A DNA stretch of 27,669 bases from Saccoglossus kowalevskii (GCF_000003605.2 NW_003124896.1:314672-342340), one strand, 5' to 3'. Shown: positions 9,855-21,158, numbered from the stretch's first letter. The notes: a model not told the origin generated them from the sequence alone. Numbers and translations: made by a program.

Positions 9855-11857
9855 TTCACCAGAATGAAAAGTTGAAATAATAATCGTACAATTGGACGAA
9901 CTGTAAATATTAATAATTATAATTATATTATTAACAGTACATGACTTTTCACAAAAAAACGTTTAAAAAACACAAGTCGTACAAACCTTCCTAGCACAAA
10001 AGAAATGGATGACTTACCTAAATATAACCATCATACAAAGCTATATTTATTGCTGGATCATGTAAAACTCAAAAGTTGACCTTTAATTTTTACGCTCTGC
10101 TGTATTATTGTCGTTACATGTTGTCCAACGATCAGCGAATTTGTTTGGCTGGAGTACCTAGCTGGAGAAGTTCTGTGCACTGGCTCTAGTGACTCTGCAA
10201 GTTATAACAAATACAACCAACATTAAATTGTTAACCAGTGTAAACATTGGTAAAATGACCTGAATTTTTGGCTTTACACCCTAAGTAGGTGGCTACCTTC
10301 TGAACATACTGCAGTTTATTTACCTTAGTGTGTTTTTTTTTTGGCTTTATGAAACACGTTTCTTTGATTGGTCACCCTTTTTCACACAGCATATCTTTTA
10401 TACGATGTTGGTGTTATGCAGCCATAACCGTAAGACTCATATATAATATATGAGGCAAATGAATGTATTATCATCAATTTTTTACAGCGATATCCAACTC
10501 TCTGCTATTTGGTTATTTATTTTAATGTCTCTTGATATCAGGGCAGTGTTATTTTCCCTCTTAACATGTCACCGATATTAGCTATTAGCAACGAAGAGAA
10601 AATCCTGCATTCGATTAGCTAATCGAAAAATGCTGTACGATATTTTTTAGCTCAAATAATTATTTGATGATAAATGTAAATATTATTGAGTATTCATCAT
10701 ATCATACATAAGTACATGTACATGCATTTCATGATCCACTGGATAGCTAAATGGCGGCTACTTTAGTGTTACATCATCACAAAATCAAGCAATCCGCCAT
10801 TCTGAAACAGGATCTCAGTTGTACATGAGCATAATAGGTTCTTAATGCACAATGACACAAAATAGCTGACTGGTGGCCCTTTTGTTTTTAACGAATGCTG
10901 TTTGGCTATGTTACTAATGTGCTGGACTGATCAGGTAAATCTTTACACATTTTTATGTAACACATTTGCACATGAATCTATTTCCGAATCTGATCACCAT
11001 TTCCGTGTAGAAAAGCATTATGAATGTCGCTTGCATTTTTAAATTTTTTATTGTTTTGGTACGGTAATTGATGAAACATGAATTGAAATAAATTTCAACT
11101 TACTAAAATATAACAGATGATATTGGATGTCGTTTGTGAAACTTTGTACTTTAACTGCTCTGTATCTGGATGTATTTCAACCTAAAAACTAAAACTTAAA
11201 CATCATTTATAATGAAATAATATTTTTATTGCTACAGCTTTTCTAATCCTGACAGTCTATCTCTATGACAGTTCCATCTTAAGCGTAACTTCTTGTAATG
11301 TAAACAACGCAATCTATTATATTATATTATTATACATCTGTCACCGTAACGCCATAAGTTACAGCGTGCCGTAATTTTGCGGTATTTTATGGGGTATTTT
11401 CATCCTACCATATTAGGAAATGCGAATTCCAAATATTATATTCAGTTAGACTCGCAGTGCCCTGAGGGTTCTACGGCGTGGTTACCCCTTTAGAGTATGC
11501 TTGGTAAATCGTGGAAATCCCCTTACACGTTTATTCTGAAGTTTTAGAATGGTTAAATAAATATTCAGCTACAATTCGGTGCAGATAAAACAAATTGGAA
11601 AAGGTGGTTAATTAATGCAAATTGACAACATATTGCATGAAGCACAATAAGGTGTGAAAATGCCAGGGCGGAAGCCAGCTTGGTCAATGCATGTCATAAT
11701 TGACAATACCACAAATTTCAATTGTATTCATAATCATATGATATGATAAATAAAACAAATGCTAAAATACATATCTATTATATTTGAAATTAAAATAGGG
11801 CATGTTATAGTGTGTGTGCGGAAGTTGTTATAGCTGTCATGATTATTAGCGAATTGC
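9855..11857. other. No gene recognised
   Basis: About 2 kb of AT-rich DNA with no open frame over 60 codons. There is an 8-base inverted pair, AATGGCGG near 10750 and CCGCCATT near 10794; each arm resembles a YY1 core. A short TATTA repeat lies near 11315. Nothing else is supported. Confidence 0.5.
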
Positions 11858-12397
11858 TGTGTTATGTCTGTCATCGTTAAGCAGGCGAGGTCCTGGACGG
11901 AACTTGGCTCAGTGATTTGGAACTAATTACGAGATAACCGTCGTTATTCTGACTACGATTTCTGACAGTTGGTATCCGTAGTTATTAATGTAGTGAACGA
12001 TTAATCAAAAGATATGACGTATTCAGTACTTAGTGTGATTGGCTTTATGATTTAAGGTTACGCCCTGGAGTCTTTTTACCGTTTTGTAATTGGTTAGAGT
12101 TTTGAAAATGAATAAAGTAGTTTTAGTTGGTCTTGGCGAGTACAACACGACAGACGCAGTCGAGAGTCCAGTCCTGGAGAGTCTTGGGCGAGTCTTGGGT
12201 CAGCCTTGCGATAGTCTTGGGGATCTTTCCCCAGGGCGCTGTGTCTTATAGAGTGCTCGACTGATCGACTAAGACGAGAGTTGAAAAGTATTTCGTTGTG
12301 TGTGTCTTATTTGACTGTAAAGCTTAAGTGACTTTCCCGATCCCGTACCTCAAGGGGGCGCGATAGAGAGAGAGACGAGACGAGATTCCCCCTGACA
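11858..12397 (+). mobile_element. Candidate solo LTR
   Basis: A 540-bp block starts TGTGTTATG and ends CCTGACA, so it has the TG..CA ends of an LTR. It is flanked by ATTGC on the left and ATTGT on the right, a possible 5-bp target duplication with one mismatch. It is clearly richer in GC than its surroundings. It holds an inverted CCAAT box near 12040 (GATTGGC), a second one near 12091 (ATTGG), AATAAAG near 12112 and an AG repeat near 12364. No Gag or Pol fragment adjoins it. The sequence after the right end (TGGAGAACCCCC) could instead be a primer-binding site of a truncated element. The boundaries are inferred by eye. Confidence 0.4.
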
Positions 12398-12927
12398 ATT
12401 GTGGAGAACCCCCAGGGAGAAGAATTCCCCCCTGATATAGCTCTCACAAACGCATGCTAGACAAACCCAGTCACAAACACAAGTAAAAACGATATACAAT
12501 AATTATGTTATGTTTATAGAAATGCAAAAATTCTGTTACAGTTTTGTTCGTACTTTGTATTTTATAATTGTAATTACCATTAAAATCAGGTGATGTGCTG
12601 TATCAAATCACCAAAGCAAACATTGTAATTGTAATTGTTATAATATCTCAAGAACACTTTATTTTAGGATATTCTACTGAATTCGAATCCAGGGTTCTGT
12701 TGAATAAAATTGCTCATGAATTGTGCTAAATCAAAAGCCCTTATACATGCAGGAATCAGTACGTGATTTTCTACAGATTATATTCTACATTGCGGGAATG
12801 ATAACAATATTTGCTTATTCAAATCCCATACTCGCAGACTAATTACATTAGTATATGGCCATTTACATTTATTTAATTTGAAAAATGGATATTTATATAC
12901 AGATAAGAAGTGATCCAAACTAGTGCA
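12398..12927. other. No gene recognised
   Basis: The first 40 bases continue the GC-rich block with C runs. The remainder is ordinary AT-rich DNA with no open frame or repeat that I can support. Confidence 0.5.
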
Positions 12928-13076
12928 TCAATAAGGAAACGCACTTAACATGCTGATGATCGTGTCAATAAGGAAACATGATTAAACACGTTTATGACTA
13001 CGTCAATAAAAAAACCACTTCAAAATGTTTACAACTGCATCAATAAAAAACGCACTTCAACATATTTACGAGTGGT
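12928..13076 (+). repeat. Minisatellite, four units of 37-38 bp
   Basis: Units start at 12928, 12965, 13003 and 13040. Each opens with TCAATAA followed by an A/G run, then an ACTT or ATTAA box, then a TTTA(C/T)GA-like box and a final GTG or TACG. Units 1-2 share TCAATAAGGAAAC, and units 3-4 share TCAATAAAAAA and CACTTCAA. The array is short, diverged and noncoding. Confidence 0.7.
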
Positions 13077-14335
13077 AACTATAGGTTTTGTTAATGCAAC
13101 AACAACGGACACATACATATAAAAAGTACCAGCGTTGTCTATCCATATTGATAAAGCGGTAAAACTCAGAGTAACACTAATACAGTGCCTAGTGTATGGC
13201 GAAGTGTCACATTACTGGTCGAATTGCACAGTATTTTAATGATTTACAACCACTGAAATAAATACACACACAATGGTAAATTTAACATATTCAGTTTGTC
13301 AAAAATATTTTCTCTAATTGATGAACAAGGATGAGCATAACAAAAAGGTGGACTTGAAGGGAAGTTAAAAAAACATGTCTAAGCTACCTCATTGCAGTCA
13401 AGTCATATAGGTGTTAAATGAATACAAGTGGTAATTACTTTCAAGGCTGTTTCTCAATTTGCTTCTCGAAAGATAATTCAACGCAATGTATTGTTTATGC
13501 TTGGCAACAGTGTACAACATTAGGTCAACAAACTTGATGCTTTTTCAAGACACAAGGTCACAAATTAGCAAGCAATTACAAATCGGGGATGAGTAATACG
13601 TCAGTCAAATATTTTCTTAATTTGTTCCCACTGTTAATTCCACTTAAACCCAGCAGACTCAAAAACGACGTATGTGGGAATTGTTTACTGTTGATGGTGT
13701 TACTCGGGATAGTTATTACAATATTAGGTACAATACAGTGATACATAAAGTCATGCAAAGAATTATTTAGAAATTGAAGTTCTTAGCCACGTCATCATCT
13801 GATATTGATATAACATGCTCACATGTGCGTTGTGATTAGATTAATTCATTTCAGCATGGTGTATTTATATCCCAACAGTGGATTGAAACTAGTGAACAAA
13901 GTGAACATATAGATGTCAGTCGGATTTCATAGCTGAACCAATCTGTGTATTTTATTTAAAATATTTCGCATAATTAATTGTTATTAGCAAGTTCTTTGTA
14001 TATCTTTGCAAAAAGTTTATTCAAACAGTTTGTTTACTTGGATAGACAAATATATACTGGGGGTTATACAAGTTGTCACAGTGTAAGGCCTGCTTAATGT
14101 TATTGAGAGGGGCAAACACAGAACTCACACAGGACTGCTAGAATGGGGTAGACAAGACAATGGTACTGGAAATGAAATACACATACACCAAAAAATATCA
14201 AGTAAAAATCCTGGCTGTAATACCTCTTAAAATAATTACACGAAACAAAGCACAGAAAATTACAAAGAAATAAATTCATTGAAATAGGGGATTGCCTAGG
14301 GAATCGTGCATTGGTGATACCTCATAGTTCCAGGA
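13077..14335. other. No gene recognised
   Basis: AT-rich DNA next to the retroelement. The minus-strand open frame at 13576-13758 has no domain. No Gag or Pol similarity extends here, which fits the 3' end of the element lying near 14336. Confidence 0.5.
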
Positions 14336-14850
14336 TGTAAAGATGGATGACAGTCAATGGCTTCTGCAACACGACGACGAGGAAATACAGGAGTCTTGCT
14401 TGCAGAGGAACTCTGTTATTCTGGAGGGCATCGCTGAAAGCAGGAGATCGCAGAGCAGTTTATACAAGTCTCACAGAATGATACTTGAAGCCTGTATCAC
14501 TTGTCTCACAATATCGTAACAGCAACACACGTAGTACTCAGTTGAAATGATGGATCCCAACTGTCCTCTGTCTAGCCTATTCATAGGCATAAATGATCTA
14601 AATCCAGGGACACCACCTGGGTTTCCACATGAGCAGATCAAAACGTGGTCTCACGTAGATCGTAAACATCACAACCACACCTGGTAGATTCCAATTGCCC
14701 TTCCAGAGTGGTAAACAAATATGACCTGTCAATCACCTTTATGACAGTTATCATACGGCAATGCACACCGTTTCTTCCCATTATTCCATGCACACTTCTA
14801 TTTTCAGGGTTGAGGTAATGTGACAACACGTAGAATAAAGGATGCTGACA
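14336..14850 (-). mobile_element. Probable 3' LTR of the Gmr1-like element
   Basis: On the minus strand a polypurine tract is followed directly by TGTCAGCATC, a proper LTR start. About 385 bases further on is a TATAAA box (plus positions 14459-14464). The block could end with TTTACA at 14336, giving 515 bp and TGT..ACA ends. The TATA position would leave about 95 bases for R plus U5. The far boundary is a guess because there is no second LTR copy to align. Confidence 0.4.
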
Positions 14851-14863
14851 TTGCCCCCTCATC
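14851..14863 (-). other. Polypurine tract of the retroelement
   Basis: On the minus strand GATGAGGGGGCAA lies about 120 bases beyond the last RNase H homology and directly abuts a TG start. This is the expected site of the second-strand primer in LTR retroelements. Confidence 0.5.
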
Positions 14864-14984
14864 AAGACTGAACATGGCACATTTTCAGTCCAATAATCAG
14901 CATCAACTACTAATAAATTTACATTTCTAAAAATTGGTAAAAAAAATATTGTTACAGTAATTCTAAGTATTCTCAATTCTACTT

Positions 14985-15954
14985 AACTTGCTGTTTACTT
15001 CTCGTGCCTTGTTTAAATAAATTTATGGCTGGTGATCAGTTTCCAAAATAAATTCTTTACCATATAAATATTGGTCATAAATAATTCACTGCCAAACACT
15101 CTTTTTCAATTACAGAATAAGATTTCTCTCTGGCTAGTAATTTACGACTGCTGTATGCCACTTGAAATTTTCCTTCCTCATAAGACTGTACCAGGCCCAA
15201 CTTTTAACGCATCACATCTCAAAATAAAATTCTTAGTAAAATCAGGCAATCTTAAAATTGGTTGCTTACTCAATACAACTTTTAAGTGATTAAAGGCATT
15301 TTCTTGGGGATCTTCCAAGACTACCTTTTTTGCCTGACGTTTTCTGGTTAAATGAGGGGAGCTACTATTGTAGCAAAATTTGGTACACATTTGCGATAGT
15401 ATCCATGCCTAAAATGATCTTACTTGCTTTACTGTTTCAGGTCTGGCTGCATGCTGTATGGTCTCTATTTTATCTGGCAATACTTGCAAAATACCGTCAC
15501 CTACCTGCATGGTGACCAATAAACTCTATATTAGTGAAACCCAAGAAACACTTTAACCTCACAGTTGATCCTGCCTTCCTTAAACGAGCCAAAAACATCC
15601 TGTACAATCTGTACATGATGCTCCCATGCTTTTGAATAAATTAAAATATCACCAATTATATTCTCAACTCGACCCATCAAGACCTACCAACAAAATACAC
15701 ATCATACTGGAAAATGAGGCTAGTTCATCGAACACTGTAATGCGATTGAGTTTGTGAAAATCAATGCAAAACCTAACACGCCCTCTTTTCCTATTTACGA
15801 AAACAATAGGTGAGGCATAAAGTGAATTTGATGGTTGAATTACTCCTATCTCTAACATGCTCTTGACCTCTGACCTCACTTTATCTGTTATAGCAAATGG
15901 AAATGGGTATGGTTTTGACCTAATTGGTTCAGATGTTACCAGTTTAATATCATG
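14985..15954 (-). pseudogene. Reverse transcriptase and RNase H of the retroelement, broken
   Basis: RT begins near 15954 with HDIKL and EPIRSKPYPFP. It continues with MLEIGVIQPSNSLYASPIV, RFCIDFHKLN and VFDE. At about 15723 the sequence jumps to ASFSSMM, which in relatives lies roughly 50 residues later. The palm segment with the first catalytic Asp and the MPFGL motif is therefore missing. The FIDD-type box reads IIGDILIYS (near 15633-15661), with a catalytic Asp replaced by Gly. The connection and RNase H follow with LSKQPILRLPDFTKNFILRC and SSRKLLAREKSYSVIEKE, then a YLYGKEF-like segment after a stop. At least four stops or shifts are visible. It cannot encode an active enzyme. Confidence 0.9.
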
Positions 15955-16198
15955 CTCGCTAATTGTAGTCTTTCCAGAAAAATCAGTGAAATTCTCTCAT
16001 AACCAATCTCTCTATGTTGGTCGACATTCAACTCATGACCGACATAGCAATCAACAATTGTTTCCTTAAACTGAATTGACACAGACTCCAATTCACCACT
16101 ATCACACAGTATTGTGTCACTGTCAGCAGTATCATATTCAACAACTGCAATGCACACATCACACCCGTAAGCACTTTTTTTCATTCAGTTTGTCCTTT

Positions 16199-17350
16199 CC
16201 ATAATATGCTTTCAGCAAGTTAGCATGATAAATTTTCACCTTGCCTTTAACATTCATTCTGTAATCCACCATACCCACTCTCTTCATAATTACATACAAT
16301 TGCATCAACGGCTTATTGTCAGTGGGAAGTAACGCTACACTTTGTCACCAGGTTGGAACTTCCTATCTCTGGCCTATCATAATACTTTTTGTACCTAGCC
16401 TTTGCCTTACCTAACTCAGCTTTAGACAATTTACATGTCTATTCAAGGCTATTTCGCAAATCCAGGACATATTGGTACGTAGTTTTACCTCTGGTGTAGT
16501 GGACTCCTTTGGTTACGATTCTTTCAAAATCATCATTGGGCCCTTCACTGTTCTACCATAAATAAGATCGAAGGGTGAAAACCCTAAACTCTCCTGAGAA
16601 GCTTCACCATAGGCAAACAGTACTGGGTCAAGATACCTATCCAAATCTATGGGCCATTCTTGACACATGCGTTCCAACATACTTTTCAAGGTAGCATTAA
16701 ACCGCTCAACCAAACCATTACATGCTGGAGTAGTAACTAACTTTTTAATAGACACACCCGACTCACATCCTTCAAATTATGTGTTACAAACTGTGTCCCT
16801 AAATCAGTTAAAATGTGTTTGGGTACACCAGCCCTACTAAATATACTGACTAAAACATCAGCAACCACCTCAGAAGTAATTTTTTCAACGCTACAGCTTC
16901 AGGGTACCGTACCTATGACCTCTCTCAGTTGCTGCACTGATCGGACCAATCAGATCCATAGCTATCATTTGAAATGGAATTTCAATCAAGGGCATATCGC
17001 CTAATGGTACCTTGCTAACTCGACCCTTAGGAGTGGTCCTCTGACATATATCACATTACCTGCAATACCCAATAAAATCATCCTGCTTTCCTGGCCAATA
17101 AAACTGACTTGCTATTCTATCTGTAGTCTTCTTAGCACCCAGATGACCTGCTATAACTGACTCATGAGCAAGCGCAAGTACTTGATCACGTTAACACAAT
17201 AGTACAACTAATTGGGAACACACACGTTTTCTATCAACATGAAGTGACTGAAACTCCCTATACATCAGCCCCTTGTTCATTAAAAACCTCGCCCGATTGC
17301 TACGATCTGTGGTCAACCCCTCACCTGTACTCACTATCTTCCAAGCACGC
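16199..17350 (-). pseudogene. Integrase of the retroelement, broken
   Basis: The His2-Cys2 zinc-binding region reads AHESVIAGHLGAKKT, then after about 25 residues C-R-stop-CDIC; the stop codon is at 17058-17056. Relatives carry a sense codon there. The catalytic triad is recognisable as Asp in AMDLIGP (16956-16954), Asp in TDLGTQF (16805-16803) and Glu in GLVERFN (16707-16705). VTTPACNGLV and QESLGFSPFDLIYGR are typical of the Ty3/gypsy class. The C-terminal module ends with GKVKIYHANLLK (about 16243-16199). About 245 bases then lead straight into the RT. Frameshifts occur near 16905 and near 16745. The region above 17166 matches the linker that precedes integrase in relatives. Confidence 0.9.
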
Positions 17351-17559
17351 TATAATGCCCAGGAACTATAAGCCTATGTAATGTATTTTTCTCAGCTAAC
17401 AGCCCTCGTCTGTTCCGTCTGTACAACATCAACACTATCATCCTGACTGGAATCAATGGAAGGTTCACAACTACTAACTGAAGGCTCTCTTACCTCAACA
17501 CCCAGAAAAGAACCTTCATCCATATAGGGCATACTAGCCTAACTACTAGTAGATGTTCA

Positions 17560-17679
17560 ACCTTCATTACCTAAAAGAACACTAGTCTCCATACCTGAAG
17601 GACAACAAGCTTCACCACCAGAGGGCATACTAGTCCCATCACTCGAAGGAGTACTATGTTCACCACCTGAGGGCGAACT
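17560..17679 (-). repeat. 24-bp coding minisatellite in the protease-integrase linker
   Basis: On the minus strand five 8-residue units follow one another: SSPSGGEH, STPSSDGT, SMPSGGEA, CCPSGMET and SVLLGNEG. A sixth, weaker unit (SMPYMDEG) lies past a stop codon. The underlying 24-bp DNA repeat is diverged, so it was probably already present when the element was active. It likely forms a flexible acidic linker. Confidence 0.6.
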
Positions 17680-18000
17680 AACCTCGCCATGCCTTACCTC
17701 ATGAGCTAAACTTAGTTTCCAATCAAAATCATGGTCTTTGGGCTCACTAGCTTCACTAATATTACAAATAATGAGATCATACACTGTCTCGACCTCACCA
17801 ACATAAAAGGGTGTATTTGTATATTGTCTAGCACCTGGGGCTTCCCGACATGTACCATCCATCATCACACATGTACGACTTTCCTCAGTCAATTGACTAT
17901 CTTCCATCAACTCTATACATACTACAACCGATCTACACCCACTATCACGAAGGACCTCTACCTCATTACTACCAAAAAGCCTTGACCAACAGGCATACCA
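17560..18000 (-). pseudogene. Aspartic protease and linker of the retroelement
   Basis: EVEVLRDSGCRSVVV holds the DSG active site at plus positions 17946-17938. It is followed by TCVMMDGTCREAPGARQYTN and FYVGEVETVYDLIICN, which match the protease region of IN-first gypsy polyproteins. The frame is open from 17910 to 17560. After the protease comes an acidic Ser/Gly/Pro-rich linker made of 8-residue repeats, described separately. Stop codons lie just upstream of the DSG and after the linker. Confidence 0.75.
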
Positions 18001-18226
18001 CTCACTATACTATTAGCTGGTGCAACACTGGCAATACTACTAATTGGCAGCTGATAGGCCACATTTCAACTCAACTCTATCTCGTTCCTGTAAACATGGA
18101 TGTCTACTTGCATCTGTGATCTCATGAACTACACAAGTAGCACTGACTTCCTTTGAATCATTATTTCTATTCTGATCACATAGTAGCTGACTTAACCTGA
18201 GGCTAGGAATTTTTATAATGCTTAGG

Positions 18227-19120
18227 ACAACTAACACCAGAGTGATTTGGATCACCACAAATATAACAGCTTGACTTTGGCTTAGACTGGCCTTTACCTT
18301 TATGACCTGTGACCCAGAACTGACTTTTCCGATTACCACTTTGAAACTGGCTAGATTTCAGATTTTTACCACCTGGCTATCTACGTGCATCTCTAAACGT
18401 ATCCGCCAAGTCATCCATTTATTTAACTAACTTAGATGACCTTTCACCTATAAAAATGGAAAACTCGTTAACAAACGTAGTACTCAACAACTGATCTCTC
18501 ATAGTGATAGTCCTTAGCTCCTTCAAAACTCTTACAAACTTCAGACAGCTCTACTCATCGGTCAAAATAACTACTTAATCTAGATGCAAATTGCGAAATG
18601 CTCTCTCCACCTTCTGCCCTACTAGATCGAAATCTTTTTCGAGAAACCTTCTTCATTCATATCATAATACTTAAACAAAGCTGCCTTTAAAACATTGTAA
18701 TCGATGGACTCTGCTGCAGACAATACAAAGCATACAAAGCCAAACATGCACTAAGATTTACAACCCAACTGTCGTGCGGCAATTTCTGAGTTACAGCAAC
18801 TCGCTCAAACCTTAAAATAAATGCATCCATCTCGTCCCTAGTTTCATGAAACAATGGTAGCTTTGGATCCTTAGAACTAACAGTGAACTGAGCCAACTGT
18901 TCAACCTCAACAAGTTCGTACTGTCTTACTTTCTCTTCTCTCTTCGTTCTCTCTCTCTCTCTTCTTGTTCTCTCTCTCCTCTCGTTGTCCCTCTCTCCCT
19001 CTATATTGTCTCACGTCCTCTGTCTTTTGCCTCACGTTCATTTTTTAAACTTTCAGCTTCACGTTTGGCTGCTCTCTCATTCCTCTTCCCATGCTCACTC
19101 TTTTCACGCTCTGTACTCAT
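18227..19120 (-). pseudogene. Gag of the retroelement with CCHC zinc knuckle, broken
   Basis: The start codon is at 19120-19118 (MSTEREKSEHGKRNERAAKR), followed by a highly charged Arg/Glu region with one in-frame stop. The capsid-like part begins near 18896 with LPLFHETRDEMDAFILRFER and continues, after a frameshift near 18690, with a YDMNEEGF segment and GGESISQFASRLSSY. A CCHC knuckle, CYICGDPNHSGVSC (C-x2-C-x4-H-x4-C), lies at 18268-18227. This layout is that of Ty3/gypsy Gag, which packages element RNA. At least five stops or shifts interrupt it. The purine-rich charged region explains the CT-rich run seen on the plus strand at 18925-19000. Confidence 0.85.
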
Positions 19121-19885
19121 AAATTGAGTCAGAATAAAGCTTATAACATTCTGTACATATTATTCAACTATATGCATACAAATTAACCTTTTCCATACAT
19201 GCTATGTAGATAAATCGGTGAATACCAGTCTATTATAGTCTACAGTTAAATTTACATACTAATTACCTGTAACTTTTATCAGGTTTTGTTCTGTATCTTA
19301 TCAATACAAGAAAAAAGAGATTCATAATATCAGTTAACATCACTGAAAATTGTTTTATTGGGAGTTATAGTTCTGCTAAATTAATTTGCATAGTTACCAA
19401 TTAATAAACACACAGGAACACTTTCAGTTCAGACAAATTTATGATTGGAAGGTGGCCCTGGAAAAATTCAACCTAACTGTAGTAACATTCTGATTTTCAA
19501 TGCTTCAAACTATGTTTTGAAATTTTTTTCACAAACTCATGCAATTTTGCAATCCCATCTTTGATATTTCGCTAAGAAACAACTGAAAGATGTGATCGAA
19601 TGTCCTAGGATCCGTTACTGAGTTTCTTTAGAATTCCATATGTCAGACCAATAAGGGTAATCTTCATTACGGGTCATCTTCTTCATGAAGACTTGTTCCA
19701 ACAACTAATTTCCATCACATGCCATATACTGTTAGGTAAATCTTTTTGCGCTGCTTGTCAAGATGGTGTTAATCTAATATGTAAGCCTCCCCATTCTTTA
19801 AAATCTCTTCAAATGTAACATTTTTGTTACAAGCAAATCTATAACTTTACACAGATACTAGTATTATACATACAGTTTATGGCAT
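19121..19885. other. No gene recognised; expected 5' leader and LTR of the element not found
   Basis: A 5' LTR and primer-binding site should lie here on the minus strand. I found no block similar to 14336-14850 and no clear TGG-type primer site next to a CA end. The 5' end is either lost or too diverged to see. Two AATAAA-like signals occur on the minus strand, with no other signal. Confidence 0.5.
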
Positions 19886-20265
19886 GTGAACATTTAAGGA
19901 ACCCAATACCAGCATTTACTACGAACTTTGTAATCAATTTTAAGAACTTTAAACTTTGTAACCAGTGTGTTTATCATTTTACTCTTTGATAGTGATATAA
20001 TCTGCTAATTATAAAGGAATTTTCCAACACATTTTTCTATATTTTTAACTGGGGGGTCGATTTAATCAATATTATATATACATATTAGCAAACCACCAAC
20101 TTTTCAAATGGCTTTCATATCTTCTTAGGTTGTTCTATAAACTTTAAAAAAAACTAAATAATCAGCACGACTTTCTACAATAAATGGGTTACATCACAAT
20201 AATAAAAATACACACAAACATGCTTAATGTCTTTTATATGTTTGTGACGATAGCACAATAAAATT

Positions 20266-20364
20266 ACCAGCTGGTTTGGTCAGGTAGTCTCCCATGCAAA
20301 TACTAGCCGCGCTCGATTCATCTTAAATTTTGTGATGAGTCGATGACCTGACCACTGGTCTATG
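20266..20364 (-). repeat. 5S-rRNA-like conserved block, unit 1
   Basis: On the minus strand the block contains TTTGCATGGGAGACTACCTG, close to the 5S rRNA box C region TTGGATGGGAGACCGCCTGG. It is preceded by GGCTAGTA, where 5S rRNA has GGTTAGTA. A perfect 9-bp stem pairs 20277-20285 (TGGTCAGGT) with 20346-20354 (ACCTGACCA). The outer parts do not match 5S rRNA well. It is probably a 5S-derived SINE head or a decayed 5S copy rather than a working rRNA gene. A tRNA-type box A (TAGACCAGTGG) is also present on the same strand. Confidence 0.45.
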
Positions 20365-21158
20365 ATGATCATTTGGTTTTTATTAGAATTGGCGGCCATT
20401 TAATGTTTGAAAATGTTTCAATATTACATTCGTTTGCACTTGGGTTTTTCGTGTGTTGATCTATGACTTCTACGTGCTTCATCACTGAGTACGATAATAA
20501 ACGGCCATTCACGACATATTTATTCACTTTTTCATACTTTTATCGATGGTTCTCAATATTATAACAACATAGGTCACATTTCCATGTAAATTTGCCAACT
20601 TTACACTCACTTTTAACAACGTTGTCATCGGTTTGTTTATCATTTTACGATATCATAGTGGTATAATCTGCTAACATAGGGGGCTTGTCTAACACAGTTG
20701 CTAATTATTTCAATATTTCTAACTACAGGGTCGTTATAACACTGACTTAGGTTAAATCTATTAGCGAACCCGCCAACCTTTCCAATGCTTTTTATATCTT
20801 TTAGGCTGTTTTAGAACATATCCCGGTCAGCCCAATGGCACTCTGCTAATATACTGGACATTCCCTTTCATTTATTCACTTTTCCTACTTTGTAACTTCA
20901 CGGTTAGATATGATAACAAATTAGTTCAAATATACTCGCAAATCCGCCAACTTTAATGGCTTACACCCATTATGTGCCGAACGCAAAAATGAGTTGTACA
21001 TTGTAAAAGCGTGCAAATGTTAAAACATTCTATAAACCAAAAAAAAAAAATCAGCACAACTTTCTACTATCAATGGGTGACACCACAATAATAAAAATAC
21101 ACAAAAATTGCTTAATATCTTTTCTATGTTTGTGACAAAAGCACAAAAACAAAAATTT

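Larger units (their letters stand above)
14336..19120 (-). mobile_element. Degenerate Ty3/gypsy-type retrotransposon of the Gmr1-like order (Gag-PR-IN-RT-RH)
   Basis: Reading the minus strand from 19120 downward, the order is a charged Gag start, capsid-like Gag, a CCHC knuckle (18268-18227), protease DSG (17946-17938), integrase (17166 to about 16200), reverse transcriptase (15954 to about 15340), RNase H (about 15250-14985), a polypurine tract and a probable 3' LTR. All parts are collinear on one strand with no foreign sequence between integrase and RT. Most Ty3/gypsy elements have integrase last. The Gmr1 group, first described in deuterostomes, has integrase first, as in copia elements. 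Many stops and frameshifts and a deletion in the RT show that the copy is dead. I found no 5' LTR or primer-binding site above 19120. Confidence 0.85.

Noticed and set aside
12398..12420. Primer-binding site after an LTR
   Set aside because: TGGAGAACCCCC could pair with a tRNA end, but no specific tRNA was recognised and no Gag follows. The solo LTR reading was preferred.
14638..14976. Independent minus-strand gene of 112 codons
   Set aside because: It starts inside the RNase H end and runs through the polypurine tract into the probable LTR. It is element sequence in a chance open frame.
15954..16199. Rearrangement placing integrase upstream of RT
   Set aside because: The minus strand reads through from the integrase C-terminal module into the pre-RT segment without foreign sequence, so the order appears native.
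18925..19000. CT-rich microsatellite
   Set aside because: On the minus strand it is the Arg/Glu-rich coding region of Gag, so base bias of a charged peptide explains it.
20277..20354. tRNA gene, because the stem-bounded segment is 78 bases and ends in CCA
   Set aside because: No D, anticodon or T arm can be drawn on either strand and no GTTCGANTC T-loop is present. The 5S-like core explains the sequence better.
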